Below are positions 8,203 to 16,628 of a stretch of 64,000 bases of DNA, piece after piece (the first letter of the stretch is position 1; the number at the start of each line of letters is the position of its first letter). Made by a program: the position numbers and the translations under genes. Location: NCBI RefSeq assembly GCF_000420085.1, contig NZ_ATUG01000001.1:310001-374000 (forward strand), written 5' to 3'. Origin of the DNA: Desulfospira joergensenii DSM 10085. Its GTDB lineage: Bacteria > Desulfobacterota > Desulfobacteria > Desulfobacterales > Desulfobacteraceae. Under the pieces are notes generated by a model. The model was not told the DNA's origin. It was given only the letters and a program-made list of their open reading frames with translations, and did not search any database.

Positions 8203-9729
8203 TTAAAAAGGAAAATCATTGCTGTGCTCCTCTACTTGTCTCGTGGAAGAGGCAGGCGGCACATATTTTTTTGCTTTCGAATGAACAATCTCAGGTCTTA
8301 TTGTGATCGCCTTGGGCTGGGTGGGGCAAGCGCGCTCACAGGCACCGCAGCCGATGCAGAAATCAATGTTGATTTCCGGGAATAAGACAAGCCCCTTTTC
8401 CACTGGGAAAATCGCATGGGTGGGACAGACTTCACCACAGGCGCCGCAATGCTTCTTTTTCACATGCACGATACATCTGGTTTTATTTAAGGATACCGTG
8501 CCGATCCGGGTCAGTTTTTTTTCTTTCAACAAAAGGGGGGCAATGGCCCCGGTTGGGCAGACCTGGCCGCAGGCGTTGCAGTCGAAATCACAGTGGCCTT
8601 GCCGATAGTCGAGTTTGGGCTGCATGATGCCGCAACTGCCATATTCAAAATAGGCGGGTATCATAACATTGGTGGGGCAAACGCTCACGCAAAGATGACA
8701 GGCCGTGCAGCGTTGAACAAAATTGGAAAGATTCTTTGCCCCGGGCGGCATAACCGGGGTCTGTCCGGGCGTCATTGATTCAAGGGAGAATAATCGAACC
8801 GGAAGCGCCGCCGACAAAACCGTTCCTCCGGCCACGGCTGTGACAGCTAAAAAATTTCTTCTGGAAGGCGTCCACCGGCGGGATGGGATGGGAAATTGCA
8901 CTTTATAATCCAGAGCATTTTTTCGGCAGGCATCCGTGCAATTAAAACAGGTCACACAACGGCTGTGGTCTATCTCCAATTTATCCATATCGATACACCC
9001 GGCTTTGCAGACCTCTTCGCACAATCCACAGGATCGGCAGTTTTCCCTGTCAATGACAAATCTAAACAAAGAAAACCGGGAAATCATGCCCAGAAAAGCC
9101 CCCACCGGACAGATGGTATTGCAGTATCCCCGTCCGGAGATAATTGAAAACGCCAGAACCAGGCCAAAGGATCCCATTGCTATTGTGAGAATGGAAAGGG
9201 GGATATGATGCTGCTTTTTAATTGCCAGGGCATAGACATCAAATTGTTCAGCGACTATGACAATCATGTTGTTGATCCAGAGAACCATTGTTTTGAACGG
9301 ATGGACTGCGATTCTCCCAAAAAGAGTGTAGGGATCCAGCAGATTGACCAGGGCAAGCGATCCGAGAACAGCAAGGATAATTGTAAGAAAAAGCAAACCG
9401 TAGGAAACTGTGCGATACGGCCGTTGATAGGTGTGCTTTTTTCCACGGCTTCGGAAGATCCGGATACATATATCCTGAAGGATTCCCAAAGGACAAAGAA
9501 AGGAACAATAGAACCGGCCGAAGATAAGACCGGCCACCAGGAGAAATAAAAAACAGAGTCCTGCCAGACTGCCGGGGCTGTGTATAAACTGCAGCAGGGA
9601 CGGTATGAATTGAAAAGAGACCAGGGTATCTGACAATGGGGTTGATATCGTTTCATCCCCGAGAAATCCCAGTAAAAACAAGATAAAAACAGCAAAGGAA
9701 ATCGCAATACGGATCTTTTTGAGGTTCAA
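8203..9729 (-). CDS. Polyferredoxin: NapH-like membrane part fused to NapG-like Fe-S part
   Basis: 508 residues. The N-terminal ~220 residues are a NapH/CcoG-like membrane domain with about four to five TM helices and the cytoplasmic CxxxCP motifs FYCSFLCPLG (75-80) and GYCNTICPVG (203-208). Two 4Fe-4S motifs follow (CRSCGLCEEVC at 231, CVTCFNCTDAC at 258). A twin-arginine sequence lies inside the protein at about 290 (SRRNFLAVTAVAGG) with a hydrophobic stretch. The C-terminal region then carries four more clusters, starting at CTACHLCVSVCP and ending CIGCGACERACP. It therefore looks like a fusion of a membrane quinol/electron-transfer subunit with an exported ferredoxin. It is the last gene of an operon with Cache and DUF362 proteins, with a 5-nt gap. 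CTACH is an Fe-S motif here, not a heme site. Confidence 0.88.
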   Translation of the reverse strand: MNLKKIRIAISFAVFILFLLGFLGDETISTPLSDTLVSFQFIPSLLQFIHSPGSLAGLCFLFLLVAGLIFGRFYCSFLCPLGILQDICIRIFRSRGKKHTYQRPYRTVSYGLLFLTIILAVLGSLALVNLLDPYTLFGRIAVHPFKTMVLWINNMIVIVAEQFDVYALAIKKQHHIPLSILTIAMGSFGLVLAFSIISGRGYCNTICPVGAFLGMISRFSLFRFVIDRENCRSCGLCEEVCKAGCIDMDKLEIDHSRCVTCFNCTDACRKNALDYKVQFPIPSRRWTPSRRNFLAVTAVAGGTVLSAALPVRLFSLESMTPGQTPVMPPGAKNLSNFVQRCTACHLCVSVCPTNVMIPAYFEYGSCGIMQPKLDYRQGHCDFDCNACGQVCPTGAIAPLLLKEKKLTRIGTVSLNKTRCIVHVKKKHCGACGEVCPTHAIFPVEKGLVLFPEINIDFCIGCGACERACPTQPKAITIRPEIVHSKAKKYVPPASSTRQVEEHSNDFPF

Positions 9730-9734
9730 TGCTT

Positions 9735-10688
9735 CTAACCACCCATTACATGTCTTTGGATGCTCAACTCATTCAGATTCATATTGCCGATATTTAATTC
9801 ATGTCCCAACCGGATGTATCTGACCTTATCCGGTTCCATACCGTACACCTTGGAAGCCGCCGCATCCACAGCAACAATATCTTGGGATATCAGCAAAGTT
9901 TTTTCAAGGGCCACATGCTCCGTCGTGCTGCCCCCGGGACCGAAGCGTTTCATAACCCGGTAGGCATCCACAACATTCAGGTCAGGCGTCCTGAACAGGC
10001 AGAAGTCGGCAATGGATTGTTCCAGATCCAATTCATGATACTTCATTCTATCCCAGACAACGCCCATCAGGTTTTTCATGGCAATGGTCTGATAGGTGTA
10101 GGTATGATTTTTCAATATGGGAACATTAATAAATACATCGGCCTCCAGAACCAGTTCATGTACCTTGGTTGAAACCAGGGTTCTGGCACCGGATATATTT
10201 ACTTTTTGATAGTATCTTTCATTGTCGCCGGGCGCCACAATCGCACCCGCTGATCTGGCAGCCTCTTCAATGCCGCTGGTCTTATAGCATTTTTTTGCGA
10301 TGCCGTATGAGCTGAACCCCACATTATCAAAAACATAGACCTTTTTCGCCCCCGCCCCAAAACAGTGCTCCACAATGGATTTAACCAGCAACGGATTGGT
10401 GGTGGCACCGATTTCAGGCTTTCTGGGAAAGCTGATATTGGGTTTGACAAGCACGGTCTGGCCTTTTTTTACAAATTTTTCCATGCCGCCCATCATGGTG
10501 ATGGCCTGGTGGAACATGGCATCGGGCTCACCATTTTTCACAGCCACAAGATCCGGTGCCTTGATCCTCTCAGTTCCGGCAAACAATATGTCCGGCGAAC
10601 CCCGGAGCCATGAGGCACCTGCGACAACCCCTGCGGACAGACTCTTTTTCAGAAACTCACGTCTCTCCCTGCTGTCTGGTTTATTCAT
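9735..10688 (-). CDS. Tat-exported DUF362 protein
   Basis: About 317 residues. The Tat signal is RERREFLKKSLSAGVVAGASW. The mature part matches DUF362: VLVKPNISFPRKPEIGATTNP, VYVFDNVGFSS, VFINVPILKNHTYTYQTIAMKNLMGVVWDR and the closing VAVDAAASKVYGMEPDKVRYIRL. DUF362 proteins are often found with ferredoxin domains and Tat signals in anaerobes; their reaction is unknown. I chose the ATG at 10688, which overlaps the stop of the Cache gene by 8 nt (translational coupling). This member lacks its own Fe-S motif, consistent with the polyferredoxin next door acting as its electron partner (inference). Confidence 0.87.
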   Translation of the reverse strand: MNKPDSRERREFLKKSLSAGVVAGASWLRGSPDILFAGTERIKAPDLVAVKNGEPDAMFHQAITMMGGMEKFVKKGQTVLVKPNISFPRKPEIGATTNPLLVKSIVEHCFGAGAKKVYVFDNVGFSSYGIAKKCYKTSGIEEAARSAGAIVAPGDNERYYQKVNISGARTLVSTKVHELVLEADVFINVPILKNHTYTYQTIAMKNLMGVVWDRMKYHELDLEQSIADFCLFRTPDLNVVDAYRVMKRFGPGGSTTEHVALEKTLLISQDIVAVDAAASKVYGMEPDKVRYIRLGHELNIGNMNLNELSIQRHVMGG

Positions 10689-11157
10689 AGTAACCTGCAC
10701 AAAAGATAGCATTTTCTCCGGGTATTTTAAGAAAATAGGTCTTTTTCAATTTGGGTACCTCCACTCCCTGGGGCCGATAATAGTATTCCACCCACCCCTT
10801 GTTCCGGGTATTAATCTCTTCAAGAACCTTTACAAAAGGCTGTTTCCCGTCTGCATCCTTATAATTTTTCATGGGAAAGCCGATGAATCTGGGGGCGATG
10901 GGGTGCGCCAACAATTTTCCCATCCCCTCTTCCATGCAAAAAACACAGGAATCCTTCCATTTATAAGGGCTGTTCTGATCCATAATTTTTTCCAGAGCAG
11001 GCTTGAACCCAATGTTTGTGACCAGTTGAGCCGCCTCCTCGACTTTGGCCACGCATTCCTCTTGGGTCGCCCCTTCTTGTGCAAAACAGGGATGCGCAAA
11101 ATAAAAAATTACAAATATCGAAATCATCCAACCCAGTACTCTCGTGAATTGTTTCAT
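10681..11157 (-). CDS. Periplasmic single Cache-domain protein
   Basis: A 158-residue protein with a signal peptide (MKQFTRVLGWMISIFVIFYFAHPCFA/QEG). Its mature part is an sCache-type ligand-binding fold: GKLLAHPIAPRFIGFPMKNYKDADGKQPFVKVLEEINTRNKGWVEYYY, then KKTYFLKIPGENAIFCAGYYE. It has no transducer domain, so it is a free periplasmic binding protein rather than a receptor. The Cys pair in SCVFCMEEG is unusual for the fold. It is the first gene of a three-gene operon with a Tat DUF362 protein and a polyferredoxin, suggesting that it recognises or carries the substrate of that redox module (inference). Confidence 0.85.
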   Translation of the reverse strand: MKQFTRVLGWMISIFVIFYFAHPCFAQEGATQEECVAKVEEAAQLVTNIGFKPALEKIMDQNSPYKWKDSCVFCMEEGMGKLLAHPIAPRFIGFPMKNYKDADGKQPFVKVLEEINTRNKGWVEYYYRPQGVEVPKLKKTYFLKIPGENAIFCAGYYE

Positions 11158-11680
11158 AGAACAGTCCCTCCTTATAGGCTTATAGTGAGTGATATTTTTT
11201 TCATATCTCCTCCCAACTAAATCAGAACTAAAAATGAACTAAATGAAAGTACCTCGTTAAAATAGTGCCAGGGGATAGAATCCTGCCGGATGAGCATTTT
11301 AGAGTTCAGGAGAGAAAAAAGGGATAAATCCGAAGAGAGTCAAGAGCCGGCATAAAATCCAACCCGACAAAGGCGGATGCCCCAGGCCGATACCGTCACT
11401 CTGCATCCAGCATAACCCGGGCAAATTCCTGTAAAATCACTTTCTGTTTCCGTTCAACCCATATCACCATTCCAAAGTTTAAACAAGTACTTGCAGGGTT
11501 CTATTTTTCGCTCGAGGTTTCAAGACAAATGAGGTGAGCAATGTTGAGGAGGCACAAGTCTGGGTTTCAATAGTCCGACCCATTCATTGAATAAAATCAA
11601 ATTTTTTGTGGCAGGATGACAGTACAGAAGGGGTGATTATATTATTCGCACAAACGAAATCTGATCCAACGGAGGTTTTT
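11158..11680. other. Divergent intergenic region, no gene seen
   Basis: This 520-nt gap lies between the Cache operon (leftward) and the pterin dehydratase gene (rightward). It must hold both promoters. A short minus-strand stretch ending near 11397 reads vaguely like the tail of a LysR regulator but is interrupted within 35 codons. I see no strong promoter, terminator or operator. Confidence 0.4.
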
Positions 11681-12016
11681 ATGAATAATTTGATCACCCA
11701 TAAATGTGTTCCCTGCGAAAAAGGCAGCCCTGTTGCAACAAAGGATGAAATAGAAGCCTATAAGCCCCAGGTTCCCGATTGGGATATAGTTGATATCGGT
11801 GGAAGTCAGGCCTTAAAGCGTGTGTTTCGTTTTAAAAATTTCAAAAAGGCCCTGGCCTTTGTCAACCAGGTGGGGGAACTGGCCGAAGCCGAATATCACC
11901 ATCCTAGCCTTGTCCTGGACTGGGGCCGGGTGGAGGTTGTCTGGACAACCCACAAAATTAAAGGGCTCCATAAAAATGATTTTTCCATGGCCGTCAAAAC
12001 GGACGCCCTGCTTTGA
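11681..12016 (+). CDS. phhB: Pterin-4a-carbinolamine dehydratase (4a-hydroxytetrahydrobiopterin dehydratase)
   Basis: A 111-residue PCD-family enzyme that dehydrates 4a-hydroxytetrahydropterin. The family signature is the histidine-rich active site EYHHPSLVLDWGRVEVVWTTHKIKGLHKNDF, preceded by FKNFKKALAFVNQVGELAEAE. I chose the ATG at 11681 because GGAGG lies 5-6 nt upstream and the N-terminus is then family-like; the longer open frame from 11606 is rejected. No phenylalanine hydroxylase is nearby, so the role may be in molybdopterin or pterin metabolism, as proposed for other orphan PCDs (inference). Confidence 0.93.
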   Translation: MNNLITHKCVPCEKGSPVATKDEIEAYKPQVPDWDIVDIGGSQALKRVFRFKNFKKALAFVNQVGELAEAEYHHPSLVLDWGRVEVVWTTHKIKGLHKNDFSMAVKTDALL

Positions 12017-12314
12017 TTTCAGCTACCCTTTTTCAAAGCCATAAAGGCGGACACTTCTATCGCCACTCCTCATGGTTTTGAATAGGATATATTTGACTTT
12101 AATTGAGTAAGGTGTCCTTTGAATTGTGCCGGTTTCAATCCTTGTTCTTCTGGAGGATGGTTTTAGGTGGACAGGCTGAAGGCTGAAGCCGTCCCTTTCG
12201 ATCTTTGTTTTTTTGAATGAAAATCCTTTCCGCTCTTCTGCCCCGGTTCATGACATTTTACGCATGGTATAAAATGCTGCTTAAGCAACAACACTTTGTG
12301 AAATATTTGGTTCA
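12017..12314. other. Intergenic region between convergent genes
   Basis: No gene is seen here. It contains one copy of a 15-nt sequence (GTTTTGAATAGGATA, 12075-12089) that recurs exactly at 14101-14115. Confidence 0.4.
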
Positions 12315-12337
12315 GCCCTTCACGATCCGTGAAGGGC
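12315..12337 (-). terminator. Hairpin just after the flavodoxin gene
   Basis: A perfect 10-bp stem, GCCCTTCACG (12315-12324) and CGTGAAGGGC (12328-12337), with a 3-nt loop, lies 6 nt beyond the flavodoxin stop. No T-run follows on the minus strand, so it may be a processed 3' end or a weak terminator rather than a classical one. Confidence 0.5.
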
Positions 12338-12343
12338 CCAAAC

Positions 12344-12859
12344 CTATGCCAGGATCTTTTTTGCAAACGCCCTGGCGTTACCCTCGTCCTCTTCATTGGG
12401 GCGGCCGGTCATCTGCTTGACCATGTCGGCCCACTGCTCATCTGTCAGATTCATTTTCTTTTGTACCATTTCATGCAGGGATTCCGTCAGAAAACCCTGG
12501 CAGTCAAAACAGCCGAGATACTCGATCTCTTTTTCCCTGCATACTGTTTTTATGGGTTCTGCAAATCGATCCATGTCCTGTTCCGGATAGGCCGGGGCGA
12601 AATGGGTGATAAAACCGGCCATTTTTTGCCCCGGCCCGGACTGGATTTGATTTAAACATTCTTTTACCGGTGCCGCCAGACTGCCGGAATGCAGGGGGGA
12701 GCCGATAAAGATAAAGTCGTATCCCGCTGTATCCCCGGGGCTGACATCTTCCAGTTTTTTCAGTTCCGCTTCCTCAGATTCGGATGCTTGCTCATAGATC
12801 GCTTTGGCAATCTTTTTTGTGTTTCCGCTCTGACTGAAAAAGGTTACCAGCACTTTCAT
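12344..12859 (-). CDS. Flavodoxin-like protein
   Basis: A 171-residue flavodoxin-fold protein. The N-terminal FMN phosphate loop is FFSQSGNTKKIAKAI. The second strand and ribityl-binding region read GYDFIFIGSPLHSGSLAAPVKECLNQ, and IEYLGCFDCQGFL follows. The C-terminal ~40 residues (KMNLTDEQWADMVKQMTGRPNEEDEGNARAFAKKIL) resemble the tail of stand-alone flavodoxin-family proteins of anaerobes. The likely role is a low-potential electron carrier or FMN reductase; the partner is unknown. Single gene. Confidence 0.88.
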   Translation of the reverse strand: MKVLVTFFSQSGNTKKIAKAIYEQASESEEAELKKLEDVSPGDTAGYDFIFIGSPLHSGSLAAPVKECLNQIQSGPGQKMAGFITHFAPAYPEQDMDRFAEPIKTVCREKEIEYLGCFDCQGFLTESLHEMVQKKMNLTDEQWADMVKQMTGRPNEEDEGNARAFAKKILA

Positions 12860-12978
12860 GATAAAATCTCCTTTTTAAAAATTAGCTTTTTCCCGTCCAT
12901 ATGACCGTCGGGGTTGTACTCACTATATGACCCGGGGGGCAAACATTCAGTAGCGTTTGTTACAATGGGCAATTATTG

Positions 12979-13614
12979 TTACGCCCCGGGAAACAGGTCC
13001 AGAAGATCGCCTGCCGCATGGGCTTGAAAATTTGAAGCCAGACCGCCGTTGCTGCCAAAACCATAGGTGCAGAAACAGGTCGCTGTCCCGGCGGCCCGGC
13101 CGGCCTTGATATCCGTATGATGATCGCCGATCATCACGGCCTGTCGGGCATCGGCACCCAGGGTTTCAAGGGCTTTTTGAACCGGCAGAGGATCTGGTTT
13201 TTTCCTCTCCAGGCTGTCACCGCCGATAATAACACCGAAGTGCCCCTGCAGCCCCAATCCGGAAAGAATTTCAATGGTCTGCCCATGGGGTTTATTGGTG
13301 ACAACGCCCATACGCCGGGCAGGATGACTTTGCAGCAGGTCTTTAATACCCTCATAACAGCGGGTATTGTCCAACAGATGAAGGTCGTAAAGTTCCAGAA
13401 AGCGCAGGACATGTTCCGGCTTAAACAGATCATCTCCCAGGGCTCTTTGCACCAGAAGGGAGACTCCGTCTCCGACCATTGCGCCTGCCTGCTCCTGGGA
13501 CAGGGCCGGAACATCCAGTTCAGCACGCAGCAGATTCAATGCCAGGGCCAGATCAGGCAGGGAATCAATCAGGGTTCCATCCAAATCGAACAACAAAACA
13601 GAAGGAGTTTTCAT
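12979..13614 (-). CDS. gph: HAD-superfamily phosphoglycolate phosphatase
   Basis: A 211-residue HAD hydrolase. Motif I is LLFDLDGTLIDS with the nucleophile Asp, motif II VVTNKP, motif III Lys in ERKKPDP, and motif IV VMIGDHHTDIKAGRAAGT. The helical cap between motifs I and II (residues ~15-80) is the Gph type. The likely reaction is 2-phosphoglycolate to glycolate, clearing a by-product of DNA repair; other small sugar phosphates cannot be excluded. It is a single gene, followed on its upstream side by a 212-nt palindromic element. Confidence 0.85.
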   Translation of the reverse strand: MKTPSVLLFDLDGTLIDSLPDLALALNLLRAELDVPALSQEQAGAMVGDGVSLLVQRALGDDLFKPEHVLRFLELYDLHLLDNTRCYEGIKDLLQSHPARRMGVVTNKPHGQTIEILSGLGLQGHFGVIIGGDSLERKKPDPLPVQKALETLGADARQAVMIGDHHTDIKAGRAAGTATCFCTYGFGSNGGLASNFQAHAAGDLLDLFPGA

Positions 13615-13637
13615 ATCAGCTTGCCTTTTTTATCGCT

Positions 13638-13849
13638 GTTCTCAAAATAAGATTTCGATTCATGCCGGGAGGAGCAAAGATTTTGCGCTCATTCTCGAAA
13701 ATCATCCATGATTTTCTCCGGGGAGGGATCCCTTCTCCAGCGGCTTCCTGCCGCCCGAAGGAATCCAATCCGCGAAACCCTTTGCTCCTCCCTGAGTCCG
13801 GGCTCAGTCCAAATGTAAGGTGAAAATAAAGTAACATACTTTTGAGAAC
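13638..13849. repeat. 212-nt nested inverted-repeat element
   Basis: Outer arms GTTCTCAAAA (13638-13647) and TTTTGAGAAC (13840-13849) are perfect complements. Inner arms GGGAGGAGCAAAG (13667-13679) and CTTTGCTCCTCCC (13780-13792) are a perfect 13-bp pair. The centre holds a further GC-rich hairpin around GGGATCCC (about 13726). It carries no plausible gene and may be a small mobile palindromic element or a structured RNA. The rest of the 13615-14438 gap holds no feature beyond those listed. Confidence 0.6.
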
Positions 13850-14151
13850 CGTTATGATTCACCGGTGACAGAACAACTGCCAACATTTTCAACGCCATCG
13901 TACCCATCGGGCTAAATTGATTGATCAAAAACCGGCCGCAAATTAATCCTGGGCGGATCCCGAACGTTGAATTGTAAAAATTGAAATATGCGGCTTGCCC
14001 GTCAGCATTTTACCTGTTTGAATTAAGTATCATATCTCCCGAATTAGCGCATGCTCTTATTTTTCAGTTGGGGCACTCAGATCTACGATCATCTCTTACA
14101 GTTTTGAATAGGATAGAGTACCCGTTTTTACTTTTTAGGGGCTTAGGATGG

Positions 14152-14334
14152 TCATAGGCTATTAATAATAGTCTGTGCCTCCGAAATCATCATCTCAAGG
14201 GTTTCGATTTTAATATAGTCCTCAGTGATGATCTCAAAAATACTGTGACAAATCAGAACCGGCTCCCCATAAATTCTGGAGCTAAGATAATATAAGTAGT
14301 TTTGTATCTCAGAAAAATATTTATAATATTGCAT
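14152..14334 (-). CDS. Possible small AT-rich gene, unknown
   Basis: A 60-residue open frame (MQYYKYFSEIQNYLYYLSS...EAQTIINSL) in AT-rich DNA at the start of the accessory region. It has no clear ribosome binding site and no recognised family. In AT-rich DNA a frame this short can occur by chance. It is divergent from TcmP. Confidence 0.25.
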   Translation of the reverse strand: MQYYKYFSEIQNYLYYLSSRIYGEPVLICHSIFEIITEDYIKIETLEMMISEAQTIINSL

Positions 14335-14438
14335 TCTATTGAAATCTTTACTATTCTCGTCAAGACTGTTTTAAGATTATCTATCTTGTGATTCGTTCAA
14401 TGAAGTTTTAGAATATCTTATTTTCAAGAGGAATTCAG

Positions 14439-15689
14439 ATGGGAGATAAATACTCCTGGAGCGAAGATAATATTCCCGTAATTGACGTCCACAGCATTAA
14501 AAAACATAATGTTCTCAGAGAATATCTAAAGCAATATATATTAGTTGTTGGGGCTAACCCTCGAAGTGAGAAAATGAAAATCACATTTATAGATGGTTTT
14601 TCTGGAGGCGGAATCTATCAAAAGCCGGATGGGAATGTCTGCCATGGTTCTCCGTTGATTTTTTTGGAGGCATCCAGAGAAGCTGAGGCAGAATTAAACA
14701 TATCTAAACATAAAGGTTTCAAGTTAGATGCACATTTTATTTTTCTTGATAAACAAGCACAATGTATCAACTTCCTGAAAAATTTACTTGAAAAAAAAGG
14801 CTATCATAATCAATTCAACAGAAGCATTTATTTCTATAATGGAGTGTTCGAGTTACACATCAATAATATCATAAAACATATCAAAAAAAGGAAAGGCACC
14901 GCAAATAGATGCATCTTTTTTCTTGATCAGTACGGATACTCTGATGTCCCTCTTTCTTCCATCCAGAAAATATTCTTAACGTTTAATAAAGCTGAGGTAA
15001 TTTTAACGTTTTATGTTGACTACTTGATTGATTACTTATCCAACACACCACAGTGTCATCAGGTTCTTAAGAAAGCTGGGCTGACATTTGATCTTGATCA
15101 ATTGGACGATATAAAAAAACAGAAAAAATGGAAAAGTGTTATCCAAAAACACTTGTATCAAAATATAATAAGCAAAAGTGGTGCAAGGTACTTAACGAAT
15201 TTTTTTATAAAATCCAATGATAGCCATAAGTCATATTGGTTAATACATTTATCCATGCATCCAACCGCGAGAAATGAGATGCAAAAACTTCATTGGAAAT
15301 TAAAGAACCATTTTTCCCACGAAGGAAAAGCAGGGTTATGGATGCTTGGCTACAATTCAGGGGTAGATGGTTTCGATCAACAACAAGATTTTCTTTTCAC
15401 CGATATAGATGAAAAATTAAATCATAAAACACTTCTGGCGGAGATCCCACCGGAAATTCCAAAGGGTGGGATTCTCTTTGAACATTTTGTGTCGGCTCAG
15501 TGTAATTTTACACCATCAACTTCAGAAATGCTTAATAAAGCTATAGGTGAGCTATACGCCAATGGTGAGCTAAGGATTTTCACCAAAAACGGCAATCTCA
15601 AACGGCCCCACTCGCTCATTAACAAAGATGATCTCATAAAGCGGGAACCCCAAATGCTCTTGGACCTAAATTTCAAAAACCTTTTTTAA
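14439..15689 (+). CDS. tcmP: Three-Cys-motif partner protein TcmP
   Basis: A 416-residue protein of the TcmP family, defined by its association with three-Cys-motif (DUF5131/Gp37-Gp68) proteins. The N-terminus has YSWSEDNIPVIDVHSIKKHNVLREYLKQYI and the motif ITFIDGFSGGGIY (about 50-60), which resembles motif I of Rossmann-type methyltransferases. FFLDQYGYSDVPLSSI resembles motif IV. The C-terminal ~90 residues look like a winged helix (STSEMLNKAIGELYANGELRIFTKNG). The start is supported by AAGAGGAATTC upstream. The DNA is AT-rich compared with the flanks, suggesting horizontal origin. The biochemical activity of the family is not established. Its partner follows after 61 nt. Confidence 0.85.
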   Translation: MGDKYSWSEDNIPVIDVHSIKKHNVLREYLKQYILVVGANPRSEKMKITFIDGFSGGGIYQKPDGNVCHGSPLIFLEASREAEAELNISKHKGFKLDAHFIFLDKQAQCINFLKNLLEKKGYHNQFNRSIYFYNGVFELHINNIIKHIKKRKGTANRCIFFLDQYGYSDVPLSSIQKIFLTFNKAEVILTFYVDYLIDYLSNTPQCHQVLKKAGLTFDLDQLDDIKKQKKWKSVIQKHLYQNIISKSGARYLTNFFIKSNDSHKSYWLIHLSMHPTARNEMQKLHWKLKNHFSHEGKAGLWMLGYNSGVDGFDQQQDFLFTDIDEKLNHKTLLAEIPPEIPKGGILFEHFVSAQCNFTPSTSEMLNKAIGELYANGELRIFTKNGNLKRPHSLINKDDLIKREPQMLLDLNFKNLF

Positions 15690-15750
15690 ACCACCCCAGT
15701 CTGATATGTACGAAAAAAGGTATGAACAATTCTTATGATTAAGGTTCAAC

Positions 15751-16500
15751 ATGTCAGAAAGCTCTAAAATCGAATGGACCGAGTCCACATGGAATCCGCT
15801 TACAGGATGTTCAAAAGTAAGTCCAGGATGTGCCAACTGCTATGCTGAAAGGTTAGCAGTAAGACTAAAAGCTATGGGTAATCCGAACTACAAAAATAGC
15901 TTCCAACTTACGCTTCATGAGAACCAGCTTGAAGTGCCGCTAAGGTGGAAAAAACCCAGAATGATTTTTGTTAATTCTATGAGTGATCTTTTTCATGAGG
16001 ATGTTCCTCTTGAATTCATAATAAAAGTGTTCGATATAATGGTGAGGTCTGATCAGCACTATTTTCAAGTCCTCACCAAAAGATCAACAATGCTGAATAA
16101 AATTGCGGACAGACTAACTTGGCCCCCCAATATATGGATGGGAGTTAGTGTCGAAAATTCGAATTACACCTACCGAATTGATAATTTGAGATCTACGTCA
16201 GCAGCAGTAAAATTTTTATCTTTCGAACCATTGTTGGGACCAATACCCGATATTGATCTTAATGGGATTGATTGGGTGATTGTCGGAGGTGAGTCAGGCC
16301 CTGGAGCCCGCAAGATGCAAAAGGAGTGGGTTATGGATATTAAAGAGCAATGCATTAATAAGAGCGTTCCCTTCTTTTTTAAACAGTGGGGTGGAGTAAA
16401 TAAAAAGAAAGCTGGCAGATTACTTGATGGACAAATTTGGGATGAGATGCCAACCGCCTACGAACAACAAGGGGCTAACCAAACTCTTCAGTCCTATTAA
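15751..16500 (+). CDS. DUF5131 / phage Gp37-Gp68 three-Cys-motif protein
   Basis: A 249-residue protein. The family signature is [30 protein letters not shown] with Cys20, Cys27 and Cys30 (C-x6-C-x2-C), followed by [49 protein letters not shown] and [14 protein letters not shown]. The order of barrel-like strands and the three Cys recall radical-SAM enzymes, although the spacing is not the canonical CxxxCxxC (inference). Members occur in phages, mobile elements and alongside TcmP, as here. Like tcmP, the gene is AT-rich. Confidence 0.88.
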   Translation: MSESSKIEWTESTWNPLTGCSKVSPGCANCYAERLAVRLKAMGNPNYKNSFQLTLHENQLEVPLRWKKPRMIFVNSMSDLFHEDVPLEFIIKVFDIMVRSDQHYFQVLTKRSTMLNKIADRLTWPPNIWMGVSVENSNYTYRIDNLRSTSAAVKFLSFEPLLGPIPDIDLNGIDWVIVGGESGPGARKMQKEWVMDIKEQCINKSVPFFFKQWGGVNKKKAGRLLDGQIWDEMPTAYEQQGANQTLQSY

Positions 16501-16521
16501 ACATTCTACGGTGCTATAATT

Positions 16522-16546
16522 CCCCTACCCTTAGAAGGCATAGGGG
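16522..16546. terminator. Weak hairpin between convergent accessory operons
   Basis: CCCCTA (16522-16527) can pair with TAGGGG (16541-16546) across a 13-nt loop between the stops of the DUF5131 and DUF3010 genes. There is no clear T-run, so terminator function is only suggested by position. Confidence 0.3.
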
Positions 16547-16628
16547 GTATCAAAATGGTGTTATGCCCTCGACCCCTTTTCCGAATCTTGTTATAGCAAA
16601 GCAGTCTTTTAAAGTTTTCTTTCTGACT

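Noticed and set aside
8680..8710. CxxCH (CTACH) in the polyferredoxin as a heme c site
   Set aside because: It is part of CTACHLCVSVCP, a standard 4Fe-4S motif; no other CxxCH occurs in the protein.
11300..11500. Possible remnant of a LysR-family C-terminus on the minus strand
   Set aside because: Only about 35 codons are open and the similarity is impressionistic; not enough for a pseudogene call.
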